A stretch of 64,000 nucleotides of DNA from Astragalus membranaceus (Eukaryota; Streptophyta; Magnoliopsida; Fabales; Fabaceae), in contig CM076847.1 in the NCBI GenBank assembly GCA_039519185.1, forward strand, positions 79,645,100 to 79,709,099, given 5' to 3'. The position numbers were made by a program, and so were the translations under genes. This document shows, piece by piece, positions 54,185 to 64,000 of this stretch (positions within the stretch are counted from its first letter, which is position 1; each line of letters starts with the position of its first letter). Below the pieces are notes generated by a model. The model was not told where the DNA came from. It did not search any database and saw nothing but the letters and a program-made list of their open reading frames with translations.

Positions 54185-54249
54185 TCATCCTAACTCACTC
54201 AAAACGAAATTAATAAAATACCAATCTTCAGGATGAGACAAAAAAACCA
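54185..54249. other. Complex duplication junction (65 bp)
   Basis: Three short pieces match distant LINE positions on the same strand: CTAACTCACTCAAAAC... (57215-57244), AATCTTC(A/G)GGATGAGACAA (57515-57535) and AAAAAAACCATTCTTC (57292-57307). The last overlaps the start of copy 2 by TTCTTC. Confidence 0.8.
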
Positions 54250-56953
54250 TTCTTCTCAATGAATATGAGAAATTGGGAAATACATACTTTTGGTTAGAGA
54301 AATAAAAAAATTCAATCTATTTTTAAGTCTCCAAAGGAATCAAACTAACAGACTTATAAGCTGCCACTACTAGAGGAAAGTCGCATTCCAACCAAAGATT
54401 GGACTTGTCCTTTTGATAAGCAATGTCAATCAACTTCATGGCAACAAAAACCGTCGCTTCAAAAGAGGCAACAGCGCCCACATAATCCAAGAAACAACCC
54501 GTAATATTGCTCCACACTTGAGTATGAAAAATTCCTTTGTAAGTAGTGGGGCTAGGATTACCACACAAAGCTCCATCAAAATTTCACTTTATCACATACT
54601 TATGTGCGCCATGTGACTGGATTAATAAAAGCAGGAGCCTACAAAGGCTGGCTCATGATCGAGGCGTATTTCAGAAATTGAAACTCTTCAATCACTACTA
54701 GAAAAATCTGTAATAGCAAAGAAAATTAGAGGCGGATTGGTCTCCAAAATTAGTGTTACTAACACTTAGAGAGGAAATTAGAGACAGATTTCACCATTTT
54801 CCGTTCTTTGAATTTTGTCGCTATTTCATCTTTTTCTAGTAGCAAATGGATTAGAATTTTTTTTGTTTGAATATAATAGGGGCTCAAAGGTCCGAAACGA
54901 AAACCACGAGCTAAACGGAAACTAATCTAGGAGTAGAAACTCCAATACAATCATCATGCAAAAATTGTAAAATGCGCTCCGGAGGATGCTCCCAATAGTG
55001 CATGCGTTCCCCACCTTCACACGCAATAGATGCCACACCATCCGCCACCATGTTGGCCTCCCGATAAATATGCAGGATCTTGACTTGCCACTGACGCTGC
55101 AACATCTGCTGGAGGCGATGAACCAGCCCCCTACCCATCATTGTCCCGGAACCATTGCCGGTCAATTGAGAAACCACCACCTTAGAATCCAATTGAAGCT
55201 CAACGTGCCTGTATCCTTTGGTCCAAGCCAACAGCAACCCTTCTAAGGCCTCCCAAAGCTCCGCAATATAGGCGTGAGTCTCTCCTATGAACCGCGTGAA
55301 ACCCCCAAGCCACCTACCATGATGATCTCGCACAAGCCCTCCACAACCGCTAATACCACCACCCGCCTTTGAAGCACCATCTGTGTTAACAGTAACCCAG
55401 CCATGAACCGCAGGCTTCCAAGACACTAATACCGTCTCCTTAACTCCCCCCTGAGCAGGATTTAACTGATTCTTCCCCACCTGATACTCATGAACATATC
55501 TCTGAACCACCGTTGCAGGAAAGGCCGGTCTAGAGAAGCTAGGATCATGCATTGTTCTATTACGCCATCCCCACAGAAAGAAACAATTTGTTGCCCACAC
55601 ATTCCTCCATCCCGAGCCATCCATTACCCCTACGTTAAACTAGACCCAAGCCTCAAAATCATACCCCAAGAAATTGGATCTCATATCTTGCGACACCAAC
55701 AACTTCCAAACAGCTATAGCAAGAGGTCAGTCCCGCAAAACATGGATAATAGTCTCATCCACCCCAACACAATAATAACAACCTGAAGTATCCCCACTCC
55801 ACCTACTACAATACACTCTTGTAGGAAGTTTACCATGCATTATCTGCCACGCAAAGCTTCTAACTCTCTCCGGAACATCAAGCTTCCAAATATTTTTCCA
55901 ATTGACCTCATTGCCCAAACTCGTAGCATTCCGAAGGTAAACATACGCACTAGAAACGGTAAAGTTACCAGCTCTCTTTTTCTGCCAAAAGAGCAAATCC
56001 GACCCCATAGAAGGAGCAGGCGCTGGCATGGATAACAGCTTGTTATACATCCGACCTGGTAAAATATGATGAAGCACATCCAACTTCCAGTTATTATGCT
56101 CATCAACCAAATCCACCACCCTCCATTCATGCGTGGAAGCAGGAACCTCAGTCACCAACTCACACAAGGGTTGATTACTGTCAAGCCACTTATCGAACCA
56201 GAAGCTAACGGCAGTGCCGTCTCCAATAGACCAGGCGCCTTCACTCTTGATATCCTCCAAACAATCAGCAATGGCCCTCCACAATTGGGAGTCAGTTACT
56301 TTGCATTGCACCTCACCCCGCTCCCAATTGTTTCTCCCATACTTCCCTATTAGCACTTGGCTCCACAACTTATTCCTTTCGGCCTTGAGGTTCCACGCCA
56401 ACTTCATGATGCAAGCTTTATTCATATCAGTTAAACGTCTCAGCCCTAGACCACCTTTGACCTTAGGGAGAGTGAAAGTATCCCACTTGATCATATGCAA
56501 ACGACGCCCTTCATTGCTATCCCCCAAATAAAGCTTCTTTGAATTTTTTCAATCTCTCTTAAGCACACCTTTGGTATGGGATTTGTCATCATAGTATACG
56601 TAGGCATAGCCTGAATAACGGACCGAGCAAGAGTTACACGCCCAGCAAAGGATAAATGAGTTGCTTTCCACCCGGAGAGCTTGTGATTCACCTTCTCAAT
56701 TAAGTAATGAAAATACTGCCTCTTAGGGGCCCGCCCCAATAACGGAATACCCAAATACTTCCCCATAGCTTGTGTAGTATTAAACCCAGACATGCGCTCC
56801 AACCTTCTACGAGTCACCACATCAACATTCTTAGAAAAAAATAAACTAGTTTTCTCCTGACTCACCATTTGACCAGACATCCCACAAAACTTGTTAAGCG
56901 CATTTAAAACGCTAGTCATAGTTGCATTTGTCGCTTTACCAAATAAGAGCAAT
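54250..56953. repeat. Tandem duplication, copy 2
   Basis: Homologous to 51480-54184; includes the RNase H remnant, CACTA MITE (54693-54842), the LINE target-duplication sequence (54840-54859) and LINE 3' half, and continues without break into the LINE 5' half. Confidence 0.92.
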
Positions 56954-59040
56954 TCGTTCGCGAACATTAAATGAGAGACCTAAGGCCCACTCCGCCCCGC
57001 CCGAATTGGCATTCACCGACTAGCTTCAACCTCCTCCTCTATCAAATGAGTGAGCTTGTCCATACACATAACAAAGAGATAAGGGGACATAGGATCACTT
57101 TGCCGAATACCCCGTTGTGGAGTAAAGCTCTCAGATCTTCTACCATTCCATAACACATTGGTATTTACCGTAGAGACACACTCCATAATAAGATTGCGTA
57201 TACTAGGAGGCATTCCTAACTCACTCAAAACCAAATTAATAAAAGACCAACGTACCTTATCATATGCTTTGGCAAGGTCCACTTTAATAGCAAAAAAACC
57301 ATTCTTCCCTCGCATCTTCCCCATCGAGTGAAGAAGCTCCTGGGCAACAACAATATTCTCATGAATGCTTCGAGTGGGAATAAAGCCAGTCTGGTAAGGG
57401 GAAATAATCCTCGGCATGATAGGCTTCAGCCTATTGACAATAATCTTTGTAATGATTTTATAAGTCACATTACAAAGGGATATTGGCCTGAACTGATTAA
57501 TAAACTCCGGCCTAGCAATCTTCGGGATGAGACAAATATCAGTATCATTTACTGCAGCCACACTTGTTGGGCAGCTCCACGCTTTCTTCACAAAGTCGCA
57601 ACAATCCTTCCAAATTAGCTCCCAATTTGTTTGATAGAAACCAGCTTGGAAGCCATCCGGACCAGGGGCCTTCCAAGGCTTCATACTCACGACGGCCTGA
57701 GTAATCTCGTCATCCGTCACCATAGCATCTAGCTTACGCACAACCCCATCATCCAGCGCCTTAAATCGGTACCTCATCGTAGGAAAGGAATTTGTGGCTT
57801 CATTGTCAGTAAACAACTCCATAAAAAAATTTGTTACATGATCTTTGATCTCAGCCCCATTCTCCATCCACCGCCTCTCACTATTTCTAAGCATAAGGAT
57901 CCGATTTCTCTTTTTCCGGTTAACCGCTTTGAGCTGATAATAACGAGTATTGCGATCCCCGTCATGTAGCCATTGCGTTCTACTCCTTTGGAACCACATA
58001 AGCTCTTCTTGATGCAGAACATTATGTAATTCGGTTTGGAGCTCCTTTTCAAGATTATAGAGAAAACAATTCATGTTACCAAGGCTAGTCTGTCTTTGGA
58101 TACCATCAAGCCGAGCTAACAATTGTCTTTTCTTCTTCTTAACCGAACCAAAAACATTATGACTCCACCCTCTAAGATGATCCTTCATACTAACCAACTT
58201 GTCCTCCAGCCCCCCATTAGGATGCCAAGTCTCTTTCATCATTCTTGCAAAATCTAAATGTGTCACCCACGCACTTTCAAACCGAAACGGCCTAGTCTCC
58301 TTACCTCCATCTCTCCCATGCAAATTAATAAGAATCGGATGATGATCCGAGAAGTCCACTCTAGTAAGAACTTTAACAAAAGCATTTGGAAAGGCTAATC
58401 TCCACAAGGCGTTGCACATACCCCTATCCAAACGAGCAAACATCCGGTCATAAGTACCATATGTTTGGCCCTTCCAAGTAAATTTAGAGCCAATTGAACC
58501 CAAATCCATTAAACCACACTGCTGGATTCGATTTTGAAAAAGTTGGCACTTCCTCACGTTGAGCGGAGCACCCCCTTTCTTTTCATTACTATCACAAATA
58601 TCATTAAAATCTCCAGCTAACATCCAGTTGCCTTGCATAGTATTTGCCATTGTAGCTAACGTCCCCCACAATTCTGCGCGCATTTCTTCAACCGGACTAG
58701 CATACACAATAGAAAAAAACCAACTCCTATGGTCATGCATAACGACATTAAAATGCTGAAACTGAAAGTCATTTCTATTTTCAACCATCAGCACTAAATC
58801 AGTCTTCCAACCAACCGCAATACCCCAACATAGCCCCTATTTTCAGAGAAACTGAACCCATCGTACCCAAGCCGGCGAAAAGTATTTTGAGTACGCAAGG
58901 GATTACACCGAGTCTCAATGACAGCGAAAACCTCTGGGCAATGCACATCCACAAACTGCTTACAATTCCGGAAAAGGTCCGGACTAGCCGCCCACGGCAA
59001 TTCCAAATTAAAATTTTGTTTAAATTCATAAACAAAATAT
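54911..59040 (-). pseudogene. LINE ORF2: endonuclease, reverse transcriptase, zf-RVT, RNase H
   Basis: In order on the minus strand: AP endonuclease start ILIWNCRG (about 59010), RRLGYDGFSFSENRG, GNWMLAGDFNDICDSNEKKG, GSKFTWKGQTYGTYDRMFAR, VDFSDHHPILI; reverse transcriptase PWKAPGPDGFQAGFYQTNW, INQFRPISLCNVTYKIITKI, GFIPTRSIHENIVVAQE, AIKVDLAKAYDKVRW, TPQRGIRQSDPMSPYLF; then FANELLLFGKAT where FADDL is expected; thumb and zf-RVT (to CYYCVGVDE); and RNase H (NTDGASKAGGG, LQLDSKVVV, REANMVADG). Lesions: frameshifts near 59000 and 58800, in-frame stops near 57013 and 56982, a one-base loss near 56525 and a stop after HVLRD (55727). Functions in target-primed reverse transcription in active relatives. 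Confidence 0.9.
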
Positions 59041-59061
59041 TAAAAGGAGCAACCAACCACG

Positions 59062-60835
59062 CTAAGCAACATGAAGACCAGTGGTCTCCATAACCATATC
59101 CTCGTCATAATCTTCAGTACCCACTGAGCTACCCATCTCTTGTGCATCCATGTATTCTTCGAAATCACCACGCTCCTCATTGTTACTGGGAGCATTTGGA
59201 AAAGGGGGTGTGGGGTGGCGTATATCTGGTGGGCGAGGGGGGTGTTGAAGCCCAATCTCCATGTGATCAATGGGTCTTGGTAGCATTAATTCTGAGCCCA
59301 CTTTACTTTGTATTCGGCCATTCAAGTGCTGACCCAACACTCCGACAACACTTGTGTTACTAGTGTCGCCATTTTGCCTTTGACTGGGCCCCACTGACAC
59401 CAAATTATTAGCTTGCCTACGCATATCCTCATTATTCCTTGAAGATCTCTCTCTCTGCGCATGTGGGACCACAAGAGTTGATTGGTCATGAATTTCCACA
59501 TTTGTCTCATTAATTGCTTGATTGGATTTCCCCCTATTTTTCTTAGTCACATACGTAAATGGTGGCCTCTCCTCATTAATTCTTGCATGATCCACGCCCT
59601 TTCCATGCACATCCTCATTATTATTCCCCACGTTTTCCGCACTATCTCCAAGAATTCCAAATCGTGATCCCGAATTAACTGTTGTATCATTAATGGTCGC
59701 AGGTAAAACCCTACCCGTCGACGGCACCGTCGGCCCTCCGCCCCTATCTTTCCCGCGCCTTGGCCATCTCTGCTTCTGAACTACCTGCCATGGCCCATCC
59801 TCTTTCACGACTTCACCTCTAGGCTCAACATTGCCTGTTGCGCGCCCCTCCTCTCCATTGTTAGCTCCCCCATCCTCCGTAACCTTGTCCGGGTCTTTAT
59901 GGTGGCCAAATCTCCCACACACCATACACAACATGTGTAGCCCTTCGTATTCGATCTTGTAAAAGTGGTTCTTGAGTTCAAACATAGCCAAAAGTGGCTG
60001 TCTAAATCAATCTCCACACAAAGCCTTGCATACTTCCCCCTAGCCAATTGCTCTGTTGTCTTGTCTACTTTGACCGTCTAGCCAATCCGATTACCCAAGA
60101 AGACTAGGAAATCCGGATCATAATACTCAATCGGAAGCTCCGGGAGCCGCACCCACACATTAACTCTGTTAATCTCTTCTTCGTCTGGCCGGAAGTTTGG
60201 TTTCCACTCCCTCACAGTGAGGTAATGATCATAAATCAACCATGGACCATTTTTCAAGGCCTTGTCATGGTCGTCTGGACTCGAGAGATAAACCAAGAAA
60301 AATTCACCTCCAAGATCAATAATGTTCATGACACCTTTTCGAACCCACATTTGGTTTAGTCGATTTTCTAGAGCCTTGAATCCAATCCGTCTGCCAAGAA
60401 GTTTAACAATCAAGCCTTGTTTCCATGGCCTACACAATCGCACCTCTGCTTTTGGTGGAATAACTATCTCCGGGCACTCATAGCCACCATGAGTTTTTTC
60501 AACGATTTGCAAGTCCATACACCCCATAGTATACTCTCCATCATCCTGAACCTTCCCCATATGTCCTCCTTCCTCATCCCCTGTATCATCATCCTCCTTT
60601 TCCCCGGCATGAAGCCCCATAACCGTCTCCTTGTATGATCGCTTGCCTTGAACATCCTCCATGAGTGGATCGCCAATATCAGCATAGCTCACTGAACCCG
60701 TGGAGGTTGTTGCAAACGTGTGCTCCCCCCTTTCACCTTCTCCGTACTGCGCTCCTGGAGGTCCTCCTCCTCCTGAGAGACGTCCCGGTCGCCAACCACC
60801 GGTTGTGCGCTCATCGCGGCCGCCAAGAACAAAAC
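59062..60835 (-). pseudogene. LINE ORF1 (DUF4283-type nucleic-acid-binding protein)
   Basis: Open upstream of the ATG at 60692 to about 60835 without an earlier ATG in frame. DUF4283-like domain at 60480-60080 (WKQGLIVKLLGRRIGFKALE, FFLVYLSSPDDHDKALKNGP, WVRLPELPIEYY), then a stop near 60078 and a frameshift near 60010, then the zinc knuckle LCMVCGRFGHHKD in the second frame (MAMFELKNHF onward to 59062). The final Cys of the CCHC is replaced (HHKDPDK). The C-terminal part is a low-complexity hydrophilic tail. It binds RNA in the LINE particle in active relatives. Confidence 0.85.
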
Positions 60836-60890
60836 TAAGGCAAACCCCAATTTAATTTCAATTCATTTTTTAGCAAATGGATTAGAATTT

Positions 60891-61229
60891 ACCTATGTGA
60901 AAATGTGACCAAAAAAAGAAATAGTAGCAAAAACAAGCAGTAAATCTCGGCCAAAAGAGAGAAAGATATTATTGAAACAAGACTGATTTCTAACATCCTA
61001 AACAATGGCAGAAAGGGCCATATCATCAATATAAGAGCTTTGATTATTGTTACAGATGCCAAGCATAGTGTGAATGCTTCTCGATTCGATGTATAATAGA
61101 TGAAGAAAATCACTAACCAAATCCAATTTGAAGCAAAATAATAATGTAATAAAAGATGATAAGCAATATCACTAGTTTTCCCGCACATGCTAGAAATAGA
61201 TACAATGTGCAACCTTAGGGTATGTTTTG
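60891..61229. other. Spacer between the LINE and the GAA tract
   Basis: AT-rich; no gene recognised. Confidence 0.5.
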
Positions 61230-61661
61230 ATGGAGGGTTTAGGAGGGGAGGGGAGGGGAGGGGAAGAGGAAGAAGAGGAAGAAGAAGAAGAAGAGGAAGG
61301 GAGGGGAAGAGGAAGAGGAAGAGGAAGAAGAAGAAGAAGAAGAAGAAGAAGAAGAAGAAGAAGAAGAAGAAGAAGAAGAAGAAGAAGAAGAAGAAGAAGA
61401 AGAAGAAGAAGAAGAAGAAGAAGAAGAAGAAGAAGAAGAAGAAGAAGAAGAAGAAGAAGAAGAAGAAGAAGAAGAAGAAGAAGAAGAAGAAGAAGAAGAA
61501 GAAGAAGAAGAAGAAGAAGAAGAAGAAGAAGAAGAAGAAGAAGAAGAAGAAGAAGAAGAAGAAGAAGAAGAAGAAGAAGAAGAAGAAGAAGAAGAAGAAG
61601 AAGAAGAAGAAGAAGAAGAAGAAGAAGAAGAAGAAGAAGAAGAAGAAGAAGAAGAAGAAGC
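61230..61661. repeat. G-rich lead-in and (GAA)n microsatellite, about 112 pure units
   Basis: 61236-61266 has GGGGAGGGGAGGGGAGGGG, a quadruplex-type motif; 61267-61320 is imperfect GGAAGA; 61324-61661 is pure GAA/AGA. All long ORFs here (poly-Lys, poly-Arg, poly-Leu, poly-Ser) are artefacts. Confidence 0.95.
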
Positions 61662-61918
61662 CGCCATAACACAGCTATAATTTACAAGAAACTGTTAACA
61701 CAGCCAGAATTCCTACCCAACACAGACAGAATTTAAAACCATAAACCTGTTAACATAGACAGAATTTACAATTACAAATTGGAACCATAAACCATAACAG
61801 AAGCAGCACAAATATTGGAACCATAACAAAGTATTTCTGCCCAACACAAACCATGGAACTATTGTATCTAAAACAAAATATTTCTAAAAAGACATTAAAC
61901 TAGTAAATCTAAAAGAGT
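61662..61918. other. Spacer with short repeats
   Basis: AC-rich sequence with several GACAGAATTTA and GGAACCATAA copies; no gene. Confidence 0.5.
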
Positions 61919-61919
61919 G

Positions 61920-62225
61920 TATCCTTTTGTTTTGTACGAATCTTCATAAAGAATTCCGCCCAAAGCTGACGAATCTCCAAAAGTTTCTCTTCGGTGTATG
62001 CCTTTGGGTCATTAAATACCTACAAGTTTAAAACTACTCAAACAAATTATATCCAATCAACAGTAATACACCCAATCAGATATCCAAACAAAATTATACC
62101 TTCTCCCAATTATCAACAACACCGACACTCAAAATGGTCAGCATAAACTTCATCACATAATAGCCACAATGAAAACTATTCCGTTGTATTGGCATCTACA
62201 CAATTGAATTAACAAAATTAAAGAG

Positions 62226-62263
<38 letters not shown>

Positions 62264-62830
62264 TATATTAATTCACTCTAAATTAAATCAACACATATTT
62301 TAAATTACTTACTGTAGGGTACAACCACTTGGTGGTCGATGTAGGATCCCCTTTGACAGCTCTAATAACATAATATAAAATTAGTTATAAAATTTCAACC
62401 CAAAGTTCAAATACTACAATCTAAACCATGATAAAAAAATTAAAAACATACTTGCTAAACATGTCTTTGATTTGTTTGTTTGGTTGGCGGCATAAGGAAC
62501 ACATCCAGACCACGGTATTTTCATTTGGGAGTAAGACAACCAGTTGCCAATGATTGCTGCAACATTGATAAACTTAAAATTAAGCCACACACAAACAAAG
62601 GAAAATGAATTACCAATTCGTTGAAATATGCAATCACGTACCCATGGCAAAATGGAGCCATATATATGAACTTATTGGTGGTCAATTTCACTTGAATATT
62701 TTGAAGAACAGTATTCATGTGCATATTCTTCAAGTTAAGCTTATGTAGACACACAAATCCATGTATTTCACCCGTACCTCTTTCAACACATAGACGATAC
62801 AGATATCTAGTGTCACGTAATAAAAACTAT
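61920..62830 (-). pseudogene. Ulp1-like (C48) cysteine protease relic with exon structure
   Basis: Exon-like pieces on the minus strand, in order: CVERGTGEIHGFVCLHKLNL to KFIYMAPFCHG (about 62815-62640); HWQLVVLLPNENTVVWMCSL (about 62545-62465), with the catalytic His in HWQL; AVKGDPTSTTKWLYP (about 62370-62320); QRNSFHCGYYVMKFMLTILS (about 62200-62105), with the catalytic Cys in HCGYYVMKFM; and FNDPKAYTEEKLLEIRQLWA (about 62020-61925). The order and motifs match the C-terminal Ulp1 domain seen in plant transposon-associated proteins. Separating spacers contain AT-rich introns, one with a (TA)n run. The N-terminal part is absent. Whether the splice sites still work is not known. Confidence 0.7.
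62229..62261. repeat. (TA)n microsatellite
   Basis: About 16 TA units within a probable intron of the Ulp1-like relic. Confidence 0.9.
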
Positions 62831-63131
62831 CAAATTTATTAATATATGTAAAAATGCGAGAAATTGACATAATGAAATAAACTTTACTACTTACGTGCAC
62901 CATATGCTCAAATGGCTTAACTCAAGCCACTCTTTGTAACGCCCCGAAAATTAATTAATTATTTAATTGAATTGTTTGAGAATTTAATTAGAAGAAAAAT
63001 AATAAAATAATAATAATGCTAGCATATGTGGGCCTATTGTTAGGGTTGGGAGTAGTAAAATGAGAAGTGTTAGGGAAGCCCAAGATGCAATTCGAATTAG
63101 CTAAGGAAAAATCCCATAAAATTAACTAAAG

Positions 63132-63140
63132 TATAAATAG
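63132..63140 (+). promoter_or_regulatory. TATA box of the probable LTR
   Basis: TATAAATAG followed about 40 bp on by a purine-rich leader; reasonable core promoter. Confidence 0.5.
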
Positions 63141-63475
63141 GCATTATTTAGGGTTTTGCTCATTTAGAAGGAACAAAAAATAAGAACTAGAGAGAGGAGA
63201 AGAGAGGGGACGGCGCGAAGAAGAAGAGGGAGCTAGGGCAAGCCAAAGACTTCGAATTCTTCAAGGCTAAGGTAAGGGTGGGGTTCTATCTCTATAATTG
63301 GGTGTATGAATGGCTCTATGTAGGAAGGTTATGGAACCCTAGGTGTGCTAAGTCTAGAAAACCCTAGTTGTAGGAATTGAACTTTAAACGATGATGTTAA
63401 CTTCGATTGATGATGATTGTTGCCATTTGACGATGTGTGATCATGCTTGTTGATGTTTTGGAACCAAAATTCTGT

Positions 63476-64000
63476 GCATGGGCGCCATGGGCGCCGTTTT
63501 TGATCCTGCCGCAGGGCGCCAGGGGCGCCGTCTTGTGTTTGTGTTGCTGGGCACCTTCCTGGGCGCCATTTTGTGTGTGTTGTGTTCTGGCGCAGGGGCG
63601 CCATGGGCGCCAGAATCTGGCTGCCCAGTTGCTGTCTGGTGTGTTGTTCTGGCGCATGGGCGCCAAGGGCGCCAATGTTGTGGCTGCCCAGTTGCTGTTT
63701 GGCGTGTTGTTCTGGCGCATGGGCGCCAAGGGCGCCAATGTTGTGGCCGCCCAATTGCTGTTTGGTATGTTGTTCTGGCGCATGGGCGCCAAGGTTGTGA
63801 CTGCCCTGTCGCTATGGCTGTGTTATCCTGGCGCATGGGCGCCAAGGGCGCCAAGATTGGCTGCCCAATTTCTGTTGTTGCTTGATGTGTCAAAATCTGG
63901 CTGCCTGTTGCTGTGTCTGGCGCAGGGGCGCCATGGGCGCCAAAATCTGGCTGCCTGTCGCTGTGTCTGGCGCAGGGGCGCCATGGGCGCCAGAATCTGG
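63476..64000. repeat. GGCGCC-rich tandem array, units about 50-62 bp
   Basis: At least eight units with the core CTGGCGCATGGGCGCCAAGG or CTGGCGCAGGGGCGCC, each followed by TTGTGGCTGCCCAGTTGCTG-type spacer. I count 18 GGCGCC hexamers in about 520 bp. The array is GC-rich within AT-rich surroundings and continues past the window end. ORFs on both strands are repeat artefacts. Confidence 0.9.

Larger units (their letters stand above)
54860..60870 (-). mobile_element. L1-type LINE, about 6 kb, near full length
   Basis: Minus orientation: ORF1 (60835-59062), ORF2 (59040-54911) and a poly(A) seen as a T run at 54857-54865. The target duplication tagcaaatggattagaattt (20 bp) flanks it at 60871-60890 (5' side) and 54840-54859 (3' side), and again at 52068-52087 beside the duplicated 3' half. 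Multiple stops and frameshifts make it inactive. Confidence 0.9.
62935..64000 (+). mobile_element. Probable LTR retrotransposon start (partial)
   Basis: TGTAACGCCCCGAAAATTAA resembles the LTR starts of plant Ty3/gypsy elements. A TATAAATAG lies at 63132, followed by a G/A-rich leader (63175-63240), then an unusual GGCGCC array. The LTR end, PBS and coding region are beyond the window, so this call rests on the start motif and TATA only. Confidence 0.45.

Noticed and set aside
52214..56531. Plus-strand ORFs of 60-110 codons in the LINE
   Set aside because: Antisense shadows of LINE ORF2.
61187..61736. Long ORFs of poly-Lys, poly-Arg, poly-Leu and poly-Ser
   Set aside because: All are reading frames of the GAA/TTC microsatellite; no gene signals.
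63329..63893. Several overlapping ORFs rich in Gly, Trp, Arg, Cys or Pro
   Set aside because: Repeat-derived frames of the GGCGCC array, open on both strands at once because the unit has no stops.
63476..64000. Possible CRISPR-like array
   Set aside because: Spacers are themselves repeated and the organism is a plant; it is a minisatellite.

Overview
The window is nuclear DNA of a flowering plant, most probably a temperate legume (Vicia/Pisum/Trifolium/Medicago group). The case rests on Ogre-like Ty3/gypsy LTR elements with multi-kb LTRs, spliced plant-type genes, a basic-7S-globulin-like gene, AT-rich spacers and very dense nested transposons. There are no operons, CRISPR arrays or bacterial signals. 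Only two loci look like intact host genes: a three-exon HIPP-like metal-binding isoprenylated protein (19.4-20.2 kb, +) and an intronless, catalytically dead aspartyl-protease homologue of the basic 7S globulin/EDGP/TAXI family (49.6-50.9 kb, +). Everything else is mobile DNA or gene relics. I saw no convincing tRNA or rRNA gene.

Layout. 1-4.0 kb: 5' leader, PBS and one LTR of an Ogre-like element on the minus strand. 4.2-8.7 kb: broken PhzF-like gene, a TIR element full of simple repeats, a MULE/FAR1 transposase fragment and gypsy debris. 8.7-14.5 kb: internally deleted copia element in a tandem arrangement (partial internal, LTR, internal, LTR, partial internal), minus strand. 14.45-18.73 kb: direct duplication of a Helitron-bearing segment; the second copy carries a Mutator-type MITE with a 9-bp target duplication, the first keeps the empty site. 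19.4-20.2 kb: HIPP-like gene. 20.4-21.6 kb: LINE debris. 21.84-25.21 kb: complete gag-only LTR retrotransposon (TR-GAG type) with 5-bp target duplication. 25.2-26.9 kb: palindromes and GGCAACG arrays. 26.87-38.89 kb: gag-only Ogre-like element whose 5' LTR is truncated. 38.9-39.7 kb: 3' end of a relative of the TR-GAG element.

40.1-49.5 kb holds the most interesting object: a 9.4-kb Mutator-like element (MULE) with 1.2-kb near-identical terminal inverted repeats and a perfect 9-bp target duplication. It has a frameshifted FAR1-type transposase on +, Ulp1-like and OTU-like protease fragments on -, a 1.3-kb palindrome of 188-bp units, and a relic of an older, shorter right terminus just inside the right TIR. 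It ends 36 bp upstream of the TATA box of the basic-7S-globulin-like gene. 51.5-60.9 kb: an L1-type LINE with a 20-bp target duplication, whose 3' half plus flank has been tandemly duplicated through a junction made of three short templated pieces. 61.2-61.7 kb: long (GAA)n tract. 61.9-62.8 kb: second Ulp1-like relic. 62.9-64 kb: probable LTR start followed by a GGCGCC-rich tandem array that runs off the window.

How the parts act together: the host genes appear independent. Within the transposons a recurring theme is elements that keep gag (three different LTR lineages) or termini but lack their own polymerase or transposase activity, so they would depend on enzymes supplied in trans. Identities and junctions were read by eye; no alignment, database search or structure prediction was run.
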